Origin: Candidatus Margulisiibacteriota bacterium
Lineage (GTDB): Bacteria; Margulisbacteria; Marinamargulisbacteria; SXXA01; SICP01
Reading direction: 5' to 3'
Assembly (NCBI GenBank): GCA_009691415.1
Contig: SICP01000013.1
Coordinates: forward strand, 1-40,521
Length of the DNA: 40,521 bases
Shown: positions 17,507 to 25,070 of the stretch, piece after piece
Layout: every line of letters starts with the position of its first letter
Numbering within the stretch: the stretch's first letter is position 1
Program-made: the position numbers and the translations under genes
The notes under the pieces: model-generated
What the model was told of the DNA's origin: nothing
Database searches by the model: none
What the model saw: only the letters and a program-made list of their open reading frames with translations

Positions 17507-18333
17507 CCATCGGGTACCTCGGCCCAGCCGGCACATTTACCGAACGCGCATTCAAGAAATTCTGTAGCCTAAATAAGCTTCCAGAAGAAGGCGTTCAGGC
17601 ATCCTCTATATGGGATCTCTTCGAACTGTTTAACCAAAAAAAATGTGACATTATTATCGTACCCATCGAAAATTCAATCGAAGGGTCTGTGAGTACAACG
17701 ATGGATCTTATCTCCTCAACAGAAAGTATTTATATTCAGCAAGAAATAGTGCTGCCCATTAAACACTGTTTATTTGGCAAGAAAAAAATGGCGCTTTCTG
17801 AAATAGAAAGTGTAGTTTCACACCCTCAAGCCCTATCTCAATGCCAACATTATTTGCGCCAAAATCTTTCAAAAGCCCAAGCGATACCAGCCACTTCAAC
17901 AGCACATGCCGCAGAATTATTGGATGAGAACGAATCTATAATAGGTAGCAAAGAGCTAGGTAGCCTGTACAATTTAGAGTTGTTGGCCGAAGGCATCAAC
18001 GACCAAAAAAACAACCAAACCCGATTCGTAGCCATCGGAAGAACATCTACCGAACCTACAGGAAATGACAAAACGTCTATTATTATTTCTTCTATTAAAG
18101 ACAAACCCGGTGGCCTCGTTGATATGCTCACCGCCTTTGCCAAAAGAAATATTAATCTCACCCGAATAGAATCCAGGCCCACACGAAACGTGCTCGGCGA
18201 ATATCTGTTTTACATCGATTGCGAAGGCCACGAAAAAGACCCTCTCGTTATGGAAGCCTTAACTGAAATCAAAAAAGAAGCCTCTTACTTTAAAAAGCTA
18301 GGATCATATAAAAAGGACACAACTCATGCTTGA
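17503..18333 (+). CDS. pheA: Prephenate dehydratase with ACT domain
   Basis: Converts prephenate to phenylpyruvate in phenylalanine synthesis. It is a 276-residue stand-alone form without chorismate mutase. [14 protein letters not shown] opens the catalytic domain, [16 protein letters not shown] is the substrate-side block, and [10 protein letters not shown] carries the conserved TRF catalytic motif. Residues from about 185 form an ACT domain ([20 protein letters not shown], then IESRP), the usual site for feedback control by phenylalanine. Overlaps of 4 nt with glyA and 8 nt with serS indicate translational coupling. Confidence 0.96.
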   Translation: MTIGYLGPAGTFTERAFKKFCSLNKLPEEGVQASSIWDLFELFNQKKCDIIIVPIENSIEGSVSTTMDLISSTESIYIQQEIVLPIKHCLFGKKKMALSEIESVVSHPQALSQCQHYLRQNLSKAQAIPATSTAHAAELLDENESIIGSKELGSLYNLELLAEGINDQKNNQTRFVAIGRTSTEPTGNDKTSIIISSIKDKPGGLVDMLTAFAKRNINLTRIESRPTRNVLGEYLFYIDCEGHEKDPLVMEALTEIKKEASYFKKLGSYKKDTTHA

Positions 18334-19570
18334 TCCCAAAATTGTTCGTGAAGAATACGCCCATGTAAAAGACGCCATGAACAGCCGAAATTATCCGCTC
18401 AATTTTTTAGAGAAATATGCGCAAGCTGACCAAGACTGGAGACAGCTACAGCAAGAAGTAGATCGCCTCAAAAATGAACAAAAATTACTCACGCCCAAAG
18501 GCAAACCCGATCCAGAAATTCTAGAAACACTTAAGAAAAAATCAGATGAAATCAAAGAAAAAAATGACACACTTCTCATCCTAGAAGACGCCGTCAAAAC
18601 GGCCGCACTCTACATCCCCAATATTCCAAAACCAGAAACGCCACTCGGAAAAAGCGAAGACGACAATCAAGTAGTCAGAATGGTAGGCGAAATCCCCGCC
18701 TTCTCATTTACCCCCAAACCCCACGAAGAAATTGGCGTCACCAGAGGCCTGCTAGAATTCGAAAAAGCCACGCAAATAACAGGTGCACGTTTTGCCATTT
18801 ACAAAAATAATGGTGCCCGACTAGAACGTGCCCTCATCAACTTCATGTTAGACAAACAGCGCGAAAATGGATACACCGAAATCCTACCTCCCGTTATTGT
18901 CCGAAGCCAAAGCCTACAAGGCACCGGACAACTCCCCAAATTTGCAGACGACCTCTTTAAACTAGAAGGCACCGACTACTGGCTCAGCCCCACCGCCGAA
19001 GTCCAACTCACCAATCTCTATCAAGATTCGATCATTCCCGAAGACGAACTCCCCATCAAAATCACCGCCTATACCCCCTGTTTTCGCAAAGAAGCCGGTT
19101 CCCACGGAAAAGACATGAAAGGACTCATCCGATTACACCAATTCAATAAAGTCGAGCTCGTACAATTCGAAACTCCCGAAAATTCCGACGCAGGACTCGC
19201 CACCCTCTTAGCCTCTGCAGAATCTGTTCTTCAGGCACTCAAGCTGCCTTATCGCGTCGTCTCATTGTGCACAGGGGACATCGGATTTTCATCTGCCAAA
19301 ACCTATGATTTGGAAGTCTGGTTTCCGTCTCAAAATAACTATCGAGAAATTTCTTCGTGCTCTCATTTCACAGATTTTCAATCCCGAAGGGCCATGATAA
19401 GATACAGACGTAACGCAGATGGAAAAGTAGCGTATTTACATACGCTCAACGGATCTGGAGTCGCGGTAGGACGTACATTCGCAGCCATTCTCGAAAATTA
19501 CCAAAATCAAGATGGTTCGATTAATGTACCAGAAGTATTGCAACCCTATCTTAGGGAAACCCTCATTTAA
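18326..19570 (+). CDS. serS: Seryl-tRNA synthetase
   Basis: Charges tRNA-Ser (and tRNA-Sec) with serine; class II enzyme of 414 residues. The N-terminal long coiled-coil arm (about residues 30-100, rich in K/E/L) binds the tRNA. The class II motif 2 is [25 protein letters not shown] split over FRKEAG and [11 protein letters not shown], and motif 3 is [17 protein letters not shown] near the end. Motif 1 is in the [20 protein letters not shown] region. It is the third gene of the glyA-pheA-serS run. Confidence 0.97.
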   Translation: MLDPKIVREEYAHVKDAMNSRNYPLNFLEKYAQADQDWRQLQQEVDRLKNEQKLLTPKGKPDPEILETLKKKSDEIKEKNDTLLILEDAVKTAALYIPNIPKPETPLGKSEDDNQVVRMVGEIPAFSFTPKPHEEIGVTRGLLEFEKATQITGARFAIYKNNGARLERALINFMLDKQRENGYTEILPPVIVRSQSLQGTGQLPKFADDLFKLEGTDYWLSPTAEVQLTNLYQDSIIPEDELPIKITAYTPCFRKEAGSHGKDMKGLIRLHQFNKVELVQFETPENSDAGLATLLASAESVLQALKLPYRVVSLCTGDIGFSSAKTYDLEVWFPSQNNYREISSCSHFTDFQSRRAMIRYRRNADGKVAYLHTLNGSGVAVGRTFAAILENYQNQDGSINVPEVLQPYLRETLI

Positions 19571-19580
19571 GGAAGAAGAC

Positions 19581-19862
19581 GTGGCAGAAAAAAATACACA
19601 ATACATTAAATTTTTTCGGGCACTCGCCAATGAAGAGCGCATTGAAATTGTAAAATTGCTCAAAAAAAACAAAGAAATGTCTGCGCAAGAAGTCGAAAAA
19701 AACTTCTATCTTGAGCAATCCACAACCTCTCATCACCTCAATACACTCAAACGTGCAGGCGTGACAAAATCCAGAAAAGAAGGCCGCAATATTTATTATT
19801 CGGTAGACTTTGAGACGTTTGCTGAAATCTGGAAGAAATTTGAACGGATATTGTTCGAATAA
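19581..19862 (+). CDS. ArsR-type winged-helix regulator
   Basis: A 93-residue DNA-binding protein of the ArsR/SmtB fold: FFRALANEERIEIVKLLKKN, then SAQEVEKNFYLEQSTTSHHL (recognition helix) and the wing SRKEGRNIYYSVD. I see no metal-binding cysteine cluster, so the signal is unclear. The ORF track start lies inside serS; the GTG at 19581 has AAGGAAG 7-12 nt upstream and begins at the family start, so I choose it. It lies 10 nt after serS and may be co-transcribed. Confidence 0.85.
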   Translation: MAEKNTQYIKFFRALANEERIEIVKLLKKNKEMSAQEVEKNFYLEQSTTSHHLNTLKRAGVTKSRKEGRNIYYSVDFETFAEIWKKFERILFE

Positions 19863-19927
19863 AATCATGCAAGTTTTATCCTGAAACTGACGATATACTC
19901 ATTAAGACAGCGTAAGGAGGGGGTAAA

Positions 19928-20257
19928 ATGTGGAGTAAAGAAGAGCAAGAATTAGAATCGATGGAATCTTCACTGGCACTGAGCTTACTAGAAGATGACT
20001 TCGATTTTTTACCAACAGCATTTGAACGACGACAAAAATTCCAAGAAGTGCTCAAAAATATATTGCCTTACTTAGGCTCTGATGAGACCAAAATAATTTT
20101 GGCAGAAATTGTTATAGCCTTGAAATTAGAGGGTATAGTAGGTAAGACGCTCTCCGAAAGAGACGCCAAGATGATTCGCGTTCTAAATGAGGCCATCGTA
20201 GGCGAGCCCACCAAAAAGCAACAAGCCTTAAAATATGCTTACAAATTATTAAAGTAG
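19928..20257 (+). CDS. Small protein of unknown function
   Basis: A 109-residue protein that I do not recognise. It is acidic near the N-terminus (EEQELESMESS...LLEDDFDFLP) and then predicted helical (FQEVLKNILPYL, KIILAEIVIALKLEGIV, ALKYAYKLLK). No signal peptide or membrane segment is seen. Translation signals are excellent: AAGGAGGGGG directly before TAAA-ATG. It precedes two other unknown small genes by a few bases, so the three probably form an operon. Confidence 0.65.
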   Translation: MWSKEEQELESMESSLALSLLEDDFDFLPTAFERRQKFQEVLKNILPYLGSDETKIILAEIVIALKLEGIVGKTLSERDAKMIRVLNEAIVGEPTKKQQALKYAYKLLK

Positions 20258-20264
20258 GGAAAGC

Positions 20265-20459
20265 ATGAGCAACATCAACTCCGACTATTTTAAAAGCCCC
20301 AAACAAAGCGATACCCCCATCGCAGACTCTCTCGCTGCCATGGCCAACAAACATTTCGAAAAATTAGGCATCGAAGACCGCGTTACCATAGACCCAGATA
20401 CGTCCAGAAACACACCCGCCCCCCCCCCGTCTTCTCTCACAAAAGGACATCTTGTCTAG
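20265..20459 (+). CDS. Small protein of unknown function ending at a poly-C tract
   Basis: A 64-residue frame beginning MSNINSDYFKSPKQSDTPIA, with AGGGAAAGC before the ATG, 7 nt after the previous stop. The C-terminus contains a run of ten C coding APPPS. One added C in this run would carry the frame through into the next gene without a stop, giving a protein of about 169 residues. So this may be the N-terminal part of a single gene, either phase-variable or with a sequence error. No family recognised. Confidence 0.5.
   Translation: MSNINSDYFKSPKQSDTPIADSLAAMANKHFEKLGIEDRVTIDPDTSRNTPAPPPSSLTKGHLV
20419..20428 (+). repeat. Ten-base poly-C tract inside a small gene
   Basis: Ten consecutive C residues (coding strand), the longest G/C homopolymer I noticed in the window. 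Such tracts are prone to slipped-strand length change. With 11 C the frames at 20265 and 20468 fuse; with 9 C the frame ends after about 16 further codons. Confidence 0.8.
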
Positions 20460-20467
20460 AGAAATCT

Positions 20468-20770
20468 ATGGATATTAAACCCATACAAGTCCCCAAAAAA
20501 TTAAATCAACAAGCTCAAAATAGTACGCAAAAAGAACGTGCCGAAGAAGGTCGATTCGGAAAGCTCTTCAAAGAAACCGTAGAGACCGTCTCCTACCAAG
20601 CCGTCATTGCCGCAGAAGAAACCGAAAAACAACGCCTCCGAAAAGAAAAAGCCAAACTAGAAGCCCTCCGAAAAAAAGGTGACGACGACGACGAACCCGT
20701 CCAAAACATCAAAGACAAAATCCACGCCCTAGCAGAACTAGAACGAAGGGCTAGAGGGTTGGGGCTGTAA
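20468..20770 (+). CDS. Small charged helical protein of unknown function
   Basis: A 100-residue, highly charged protein that I do not recognise. Residues 40-75 are K/E/R-rich and probably coiled coil (AAEETEKQRLRKEKAKLEAL), followed by an acidic GDDDDEP and a last helix (DKIHALAELERRARGLGL). The ribosome binding site is weak (GAGAAATCT), and the upstream frame is open back to the poly-C tract. It could therefore be the C-terminal part of a gene fused with the previous one. No membrane segment. Confidence 0.5.
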   Translation: MDIKPIQVPKKLNQQAQNSTQKERAEEGRFGKLFKETVETVSYQAVIAAEETEKQRLRKEKAKLEALRKKGDDDDEPVQNIKDKIHALAELERRARGLGL

Positions 20771-20774
20771 ATTA

Positions 20775-20808
20775 AAAGATAAACGTATTGCAATGTAATA
20801 CGATCTTT
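20775..20808 (+). promoter_or_regulatory. Inverted repeat before the ribbon-helix-helix antitoxin gene
   Basis: AAAGAT-aaa-CGTATT-gcaatgt-AATACG-ATCTTT: two pairs of complementary arms separated by an unpaired AAA on one side. It lies just before AGGGAGGTG and the antitoxin start, where antitoxins of this class autoregulate. It could also form an mRNA hairpin next to the ribosome binding site. Confidence 0.5.
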
Positions 20809-20824
20809 AGGGAGGTGAAGAAAA

Positions 20825-21037
20825 ATGAGCACTCATAGCATTAGAATTCCTGAGAAATTAGAGAAAGAAATTAATTTTTTTATTTCTCCAAATTTTTCAA
20901 AAAGCACGTTTATAAGAAAAGCGCTAACAGAGTACGTGAAAAGAGAAAGGTTTAAACAGTTACGACGGTCTGTACTTCCCTTCGCAGAGGCACAAGGATT
21001 ACTGACTGATGAGGGTATCTTTGAGGAGATATCGTGA
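20825..21037 (+). CDS. Ribbon-helix-helix antitoxin-like protein
   Basis: A 70-residue protein. HSIRIPEKLEKEINFFI is the expected DNA-binding strand and first helix, and FSKSTFIRKALTEYVKRE is the second helix of a CopG/MetJ-type fold. The C-terminal FAEAQGLLTDEGIFEEIS is acidic, as in tails that bind PIN toxins. AGGGAGGTG gives strong translation initiation. The stop codon overlaps the start of the PIN frame (GTGA), the usual antitoxin-toxin coupling. The partner toxin is frameshifted, so this antitoxin may now be an orphan. Confidence 0.8.
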   Translation: MSTHSIRIPEKLEKEINFFISPNFSKSTFIRKALTEYVKRERFKQLRRSVLPFAEAQGLLTDEGIFEEIS

Positions 21038-21422
21038 AGCTAGTCCGTGATACCAATGTTATTTTAGCTGCATTTGCAACGAGAGGACTTTGTGCTGAAA
21101 TTTTTGAAATAGCCATCATTGATCATGAGATTTATTGTAGTGACTTTATATTAAAAGAGTCCGAATAAAATTTAAATTACCTGTGATAAAAATCAGGGAA
21201 ATCATAGGGTATCTTAGTGATAACATCATTTTTGTTGATCCAGAAAAAATTAAAAACTGTGTGGTCGAAGATAAGAATGATTGGGCCATCATAGGCACTG
21301 CTTTAGCCGCGAAGGTAAAAATCATTGTGACAGGAGACAAAGGGATACTCAAACACAAAAAAGTGAATGGTATCGCCATTCTTTCCCCAAGAGAATTTTG
21401 GGAACGGTTATCTAAGCGTTAA
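21034..21422 (+). pseudogene. PIN-domain toxin broken by a one-base frameshift
   Basis: From a GTG at 21034 the frame reads KLVRDTNVILAAFATRG ... YCSDFILKE, then stops at 21166-21168. The neighbouring frame continues the PIN fold: RIKFKLPVIKIREII ... VEDKNDWAIIGTALA, TGDKGILKHKK, ILSPREFWERL, ending at 21422. Adding one base in GAGTC (as GAGGTC) restores ILKEVRIKFKLP without a stop, so a one-base loss near 21160 explains everything. All usual acidic positions (DTN, KE, DKND, TGD) are still present, suggesting recent loss or a sequencing error. The last four bases TTAA also form the lpxC stop on the other strand. Confidence 0.8.
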
Positions 21423-22252
21423 ACAAGTCTCGATTTCAAACGGGGTGCTTTCTCTAACTCTTTCACAAATCGAGCATTCAACGCATGTCCCGATTTCACC
21501 CCAATCACATGCCCCAAAATAGGCCGCCCCAACACCCACAAGTCCCCCATCAAATCCAACGTCTTATGCCGCGCCAACTCATCCGGAAATCGTAGCTCCG
21601 ACAAATAACCCGTTTTGCCAATTACAACCGCATTGTCCAAACATCCCCCTTGCGCCAATCCTCGATCCAGAAGCGCCTGGATCTCCGCTTCAAAACCATA
21701 TGTACGAGCAGGCGCAATATCCGACAAAAATTGAGATGTGCTAGTTGTAACGGTCTGTGAGCCGATAAACGTGTCTGGATAAGACAAGACATAGCTAAAA
21801 TAAGAAACGGGGGAGGGGAGGGCCATGACGTACCGATCTCCGTCTTGCACAAGAATAGGTTTCGTAATGACAAGCGGCGTAACAGACGCAGACAAGTCTT
21901 GGATACCCGCCTCAAGAAATCCCATAGAAAATGCAAGCGCACTACCATCCATAATAGGTACTTCAGCATGATCGATCTCAATCACCATATTATCAATGTC
22001 AAGTCCTGCGCAAGCAGCCAAAAGATGTTCGGGTGTAAAAATATCCACACCATCCCAATGCAATTGCGTGCATCGATCAGCTAGTTTGAGAGACTTGGGA
22101 TTAACAGCTACTTCTTTGCCGGCCAGGTCAAGACGCCTAAAAACAATCCCCGTATTGGCAGATGCAGGGAGACACGTCACCTGAACAAACTGCCCCGAGT
22201 GAATACCAATGCCCTGAAAAGAAAACGGTTTTTTTAAACTTTTTTGAACCAT
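21419..22252 (-). CDS. lpxC: UDP-3-O-acyl-N-acetylglucosamine deacetylase
   Basis: The zinc enzyme for the committed step of lipid A synthesis, 277 residues. FQGIGIHSGQFVQVTCLPA opens the protein, TPEHLLAACAG carries the first zinc His, RHKTLDLMGDLWVLG holds the second His and the Asp ligand, and KSGHALN has the catalytic His. VPIMDGSALAF and the SQTVTTST/ARTYGFEAEI region match the family. The valine of TVEHL is a proline here, a minor change. The start overlaps the MFS gene end by 19 nt; the 3' end converges on the broken PIN gene. Its presence indicates a lipid A outer membrane. Confidence 0.96.
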   Translation of the reverse strand: MVQKSLKKPFSFQGIGIHSGQFVQVTCLPASANTGIVFRRLDLAGKEVAVNPKSLKLADRCTQLHWDGVDIFTPEHLLAACAGLDIDNMVIEIDHAEVPIMDGSALAFSMGFLEAGIQDLSASVTPLVITKPILVQDGDRYVMALPSPVSYFSYVLSYPDTFIGSQTVTTSTSQFLSDIAPARTYGFEAEIQALLDRGLAQGGCLDNAVVIGKTGYLSELRFPDELARHKTLDLMGDLWVLGRPILGHVIGVKSGHALNARFVKELEKAPRLKSRLV

Positions 22253-23388
22253 AAAAATGACATTGCCCCAAGTGCCAAGACAACGGCATATACGAGATAA
22301 AGCTGTTCTAGAGAAGAAAAAATTGTAAGGTATGCAATGGCGGGGCCTAAGATTCGGCCCATACTGCCAATCGATTCATACACACCCATAGATTTGCCTT
22401 CATTATTTCCCTTTACAGTTACCGAGACAAGCGACGGCAAATAGGTATTCACAATACCAATGCCAATAGAAAATACTGCGAGCGTTGCTAAAAGACCATA
22501 GAAAGAAGTGAGTTGAGAAAGCAACGCAAAACTAATCGCTGTGACCACAAAACCAGTGACAACCATGCCCGCAATAGACTTGCTAGACTTTCGACTAATA
22601 AAGCCCTGAACCAAAAGCCCCAAAATGCCAGAGTACATAAACAAAAGGCTATTTTGTTTGGGATCAAATCCAAACGTATGGTGTGTAAAGACAGAAAACG
22701 TGGTTTCAAATCCCGCAAAGACAATCATATAAGCCAGTTGAATCAAGAATAAATAACGAATAGCGGGCATATTTAATACCGATACAAAAGCCGCCCAGGA
22801 ACGACGCTCACCCTTCGAACGATTAGGCGGTTCTTTGAGTAGAAAAATAGTAAATAAAAGGGCAATAAAAGATAAACCAGCAGCGACCAATGCGGCAGGC
22901 GTATGACCTTTTCCAAGCCCATAAAAAAATCCGCCCAATGCCGGCCCCAAAATAAATCCTGTGCCAAAGGCAATACCAATCACCGCCATGCCCTTTGGAC
23001 GATTTTCAGGGGTTGTTACATCAGCAACATACGCTCTGGCTGCCGAAATATTCCCACCAGAGAACCCATCTAAAAGACGCGCTGCTAAAAACCACACATA
23101 AGAATGTGAAAAGGCCAGCATGATATAACCCGCACAAGATCCAATCTTACTCACAATCAAAATCGGTTTTCTGCCATACGTATCAGACAATCCTCCCAAT
23201 ATAGGTGCTGCAATAAACTGCGCCAGAGAATATGACGCCATTAAAAGACCAATATAAATGGGTTTAACTGCAAACTGAGATGCAAGCTGAGGAAGAATCG
23301 GGATAATAAGGCCAAATCCAATTAGTTCTGTGGCAACCACTAAAAACAAAGTTAATAAAGGTTTTTTGAGAGAAACTTCTATACTCAT
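22234..23388 (-). CDS. Major facilitator superfamily exporter (TetA-like)
   Basis: An inner-membrane transporter of 384 residues with about 12 hydrophobic segments. GGLSDTYGRKPIL near residue 64 is the loop 2-3 MFS signature, and GIAFGTGFILGPALGG near 140 is the motif C of drug:proton antiporters. Helix 1 reads ATELIGFGLIIPILPQL, very much like TetA-group proteins. Substrate unknown. It overlaps aroK by 4 nt and lpxC by 19 nt, so it sits within the aroK-MFS-lpxC run. Confidence 0.92.
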   Translation of the reverse strand: MSIEVSLKKPLLTLFLVVATELIGFGLIIPILPQLASQFAVKPIYIGLLMASYSLAQFIAAPILGGLSDTYGRKPILIVSKIGSCAGYIMLAFSHSYVWFLAARLLDGFSGGNISAARAYVADVTTPENRPKGMAVIGIAFGTGFILGPALGGFFYGLGKGHTPAALVAAGLSFIALLFTIFLLKEPPNRSKGERRSWAAFVSVLNMPAIRYLFLIQLAYMIVFAGFETTFSVFTHHTFGFDPKQNSLLFMYSGILGLLVQGFISRKSSKSIAGMVVTGFVVTAISFALLSQLTSFYGLLATLAVFSIGIGIVNTYLPSLVSVTVKGNNEGKSMGVYESIGSMGRILGPAIAYLTIFSSLEQLYLVYAVVLALGAMSFLWFKKV

Positions 23389-23930
23389 GACTTCTGATAC
23401 TCCTTTAATTGGTTCATCATTTTTGACACCATGCCATTTTTGTTGAATGGATATGACAACGTAACGGTTTGTTGTGCGTACTGCTCATAGAGGGGTTTAC
23501 GCTCATAATAGAGGGTTTCTAAAGAACTATTTTTGAGGCCAACAATGCCACGTTTATCAACATCCGAGACACGACTCTGAATATGTTTAAACGTATCTTG
23601 CAAAAAAATAATTAGAGAAAACGAAGCCAGGTGCGCCATGGCTTTTGGAGAATAAATCACACTGCCTCCAGTCGCAATCACACGAAAAGAAGGGCTTGAA
23701 AGAGAAAGAATAATAGATTCTTCCAGATCTTTAAAAGCGTCGTCTCCATTGGCTTCAATATAAGCTTGAAGGGGTTTCCCAATGCGATTTTGAATCAGCG
23801 CATCCGTATCCATAAAATCATAGTCCAAAACCTTGGCAAGCGCTTTACCTAGCGTACTTTTTCCTACACCAGACATGCCGATGAGTGTAATAGCAGAACC
23901 AAATGAAAATACAGGCTTATTGGGTGTCAT
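23385..23930 (-). CDS. aroK: Shikimate kinase
   Basis: Phosphorylates shikimate in the aromatic amino acid pathway; 181 residues. Walker A is GMSGVGKSTLGKALA near residues 18-32, MDTDALI carries the shikimate-binding Asp, and DAFKDLEE the binding Arg equivalent region (usually F-R-x-x-E; here F-K-x-L-E). ATGGSVIY is the glycine motif, with Ser for the third Gly of the common GGG. The lid/adenine region is DVDKRGIVGL, then YERKPLYEQYA. It starts the minus-strand run and is divergent from the HTH-cyclase gene, with about 120 bases between them. Confidence 0.92.
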   Translation of the reverse strand: MTPNKPVFSFGSAITLIGMSGVGKSTLGKALAKVLDYDFMDTDALIQNRIGKPLQAYIEANGDDAFKDLEESIILSLSSPSFRVIATGGSVIYSPKAMAHLASFSLIIFLQDTFKHIQSRVSDVDKRGIVGLKNSSLETLYYERKPLYEQYAQQTVTLSYPFNKNGMVSKMMNQLKEYQKS

Positions 23931-24024
23931 AAGATCAGCAAGTTTACCAGAACACGATTAATAACTCACTCAAAATTCGCGTTGTTCAAATAATAAAGGG
24001 AGGTTTCAAAGCATAACAAATCCA

Positions 24025-24043
24025 TTCTAGAACATGATATGAT
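24025..24043 (+). promoter_or_regulatory. Extended -10 promoter with TTCTAGAA palindrome
   Basis: TGATATGAT (24035-24043) is an extended -10 about 8 bases before the ATG at 24052, so the transcript would be nearly leaderless, which fits the absence of a ribosome binding site. TTCTAGAA (24025-24032) lies in the spacer, an ideal autorepression site. The same 8-mer is found before the small membrane gene downstream. Confidence 0.5.
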
Positions 24044-24051
24044 CAACACCC

Positions 24052-24774
24052 ATGAATATTTCACAGCTAGGACTCAGAATTAAAACGCAACGTGAAAAAA
24101 ATAGACTCACGCAGCAACAACTAGCCCACTCACTCACCATCTCTGCGCAAGCGATTTCAAAATGGGAACGCGGTGAAAACGCCCCCGATATTTCCATGTT
24201 AAAACCGCTTTCTCTCTTGCTTGGCGTCAGTATTGACTGGTTGCTCACCGGAGGCGATGAAAAATCAGATACGTTCGAAGCCACTATTTTATGTACTAGT
24301 CTACGGGATTTTGCAGAGAGATCTACAGTATTCTCATGTAAAGATGTTGCGCTTTATATGAATGCGTTATTTCAGGGTATTACCGATATTGTCTTGCTAT
24401 TTGAAGGTGTGCCGATCAAATACGTGGGGGATGGGTTTCTTGCCTATTTTTCAGGGGGTGCTCATGCAAAGCGTGCCCACGAAGCCACCCAAAAAGCCAT
24501 GCAAATCTTAAAAAATCCTACACTCTTAATGACACTCAATACGGGGGATATTTATTTAGGGACCATTGGACACACAGACTATTCTCGTCCCGATATTATT
24601 GGAGATGCGGTCAATGTCTCGTTTCTCCTCAATTCTTGGGCTACACGACACAGTAATGCCTCGGTCGTAGTCTCAGGAACAACCATGAGCCAGCTCACCG
24701 TTTCGGGGTATTTTAAGCAGGAAAACATCTCTTTAAGCGACACGCATCAACTCACACTATATAAAAATGTTTAG
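24052..24774 (+). CDS. HTH regulator fused to a degenerate class III cyclase domain
   Basis: A 240-residue protein. Residues 1-65 are an XRE/Cro-type HTH (LGLRIKTQREKNRLTQQQLA, then SISKWERG-like AISKWERGENAPDISML). Residues 75-220 resemble a class III nucleotide cyclase catalytic domain: IKYVGDGFLAYF near 121-132 (second metal Asp and the base-contact Lys), LNTGDIYLGTIGHTDYSRPD and IIGDAVNVSFLLNS near 182-195. The first metal Asp position reads SLRDFA instead of DIRGFT, and the transition-state Arg after VN is Leu. Cyclase activity is therefore doubtful; the domain may sense a nucleotide and control DNA binding. Regulated genes may include itself and the next gene. Confidence 0.8.
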   Translation: MNISQLGLRIKTQREKNRLTQQQLAHSLTISAQAISKWERGENAPDISMLKPLSLLLGVSIDWLLTGGDEKSDTFEATILCTSLRDFAERSTVFSCKDVALYMNALFQGITDIVLLFEGVPIKYVGDGFLAYFSGGAHAKRAHEATQKAMQILKNPTLLMTLNTGDIYLGTIGHTDYSRPDIIGDAVNVSFLLNSWATRHSNASVVVSGTTMSQLTVSGYFKQENISLSDTHQLTLYKNV

Positions 24775-24805
24775 AATAATCTTTTAGTGGGCATAGCTAT
24801 CCCGG

Positions 24806-24825
24806 TTCTAGAATTTACTAGAATT
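24806..24825 (+). promoter_or_regulatory. TTCTAGAA palindrome plus half-site before small membrane gene
   Basis: TTCTAGAATTTACTAGAATT contains the palindrome TTCTAGAA (24806-24813) and a direct repeat of CTAGAATT (24809 and 24818) at a 9-10 base offset. The palindrome is identical to the one in the promoter of the HTH-cyclase gene. It could be a second binding site of that regulator. Confidence 0.45.
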
Positions 24826-24843
24826 AAAAAAGGGAGATGTGAC

Positions 24844-25002
24844 ATGACACATGACAAAACGGTAGGTCTTATTGTGATGTTATATGGATTGATACATTTA
24901 CTAGCATCGTTAGAAATAATAGCCCCAAAAATAGTCAGCTTTGTGATACCGGTTCTGGTGATACTGATAGGGCTGAAATTCTTTACAAAAGACTCAATAT
25001 AA
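24844..25002 (+). CDS. Small two-helix membrane protein
   Basis: A 52-residue protein with two hydrophobic helices (VGLIVMLYGLIHLLASLEII and VSFVIPVLVILIGLKFF) joined by a short turn, and a positively charged C-terminus. The ORF track begins at 24787, but AAAGGGAGA lies 7-8 nt before the ATG at 24844, which is the better start. It lies between the HTH-cyclase gene and a strong terminator. No family recognised. Its position and the shared palindrome suggest that it is controlled by, or works with, the upstream regulator. Confidence 0.7.
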   Translation: MTHDKTVGLIVMLYGLIHLLASLEIIAPKIVSFVIPVLVILIGLKFFTKDSI

Positions 25003-25032
25003 AGGTGCAAGACAATCAAGTCAGCTACGAAG

Positions 25033-25056
25033 GGGGAGCAGAAATGCTCCCCTTTT
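25033..25056 (+). terminator. Rho-independent terminator
   Basis: GGGGAGCA-gaaa-TGCTCCCC-TTTT: a perfect eight-base, G/C-rich stem with a GAAA loop and a T-run. It ends the HTH-cyclase/small membrane protein unit, just before the convergent ATP-grasp-like gene. Confidence 0.9.
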
Positions 25057-25070
25057 GGCTGTGCATTTTT

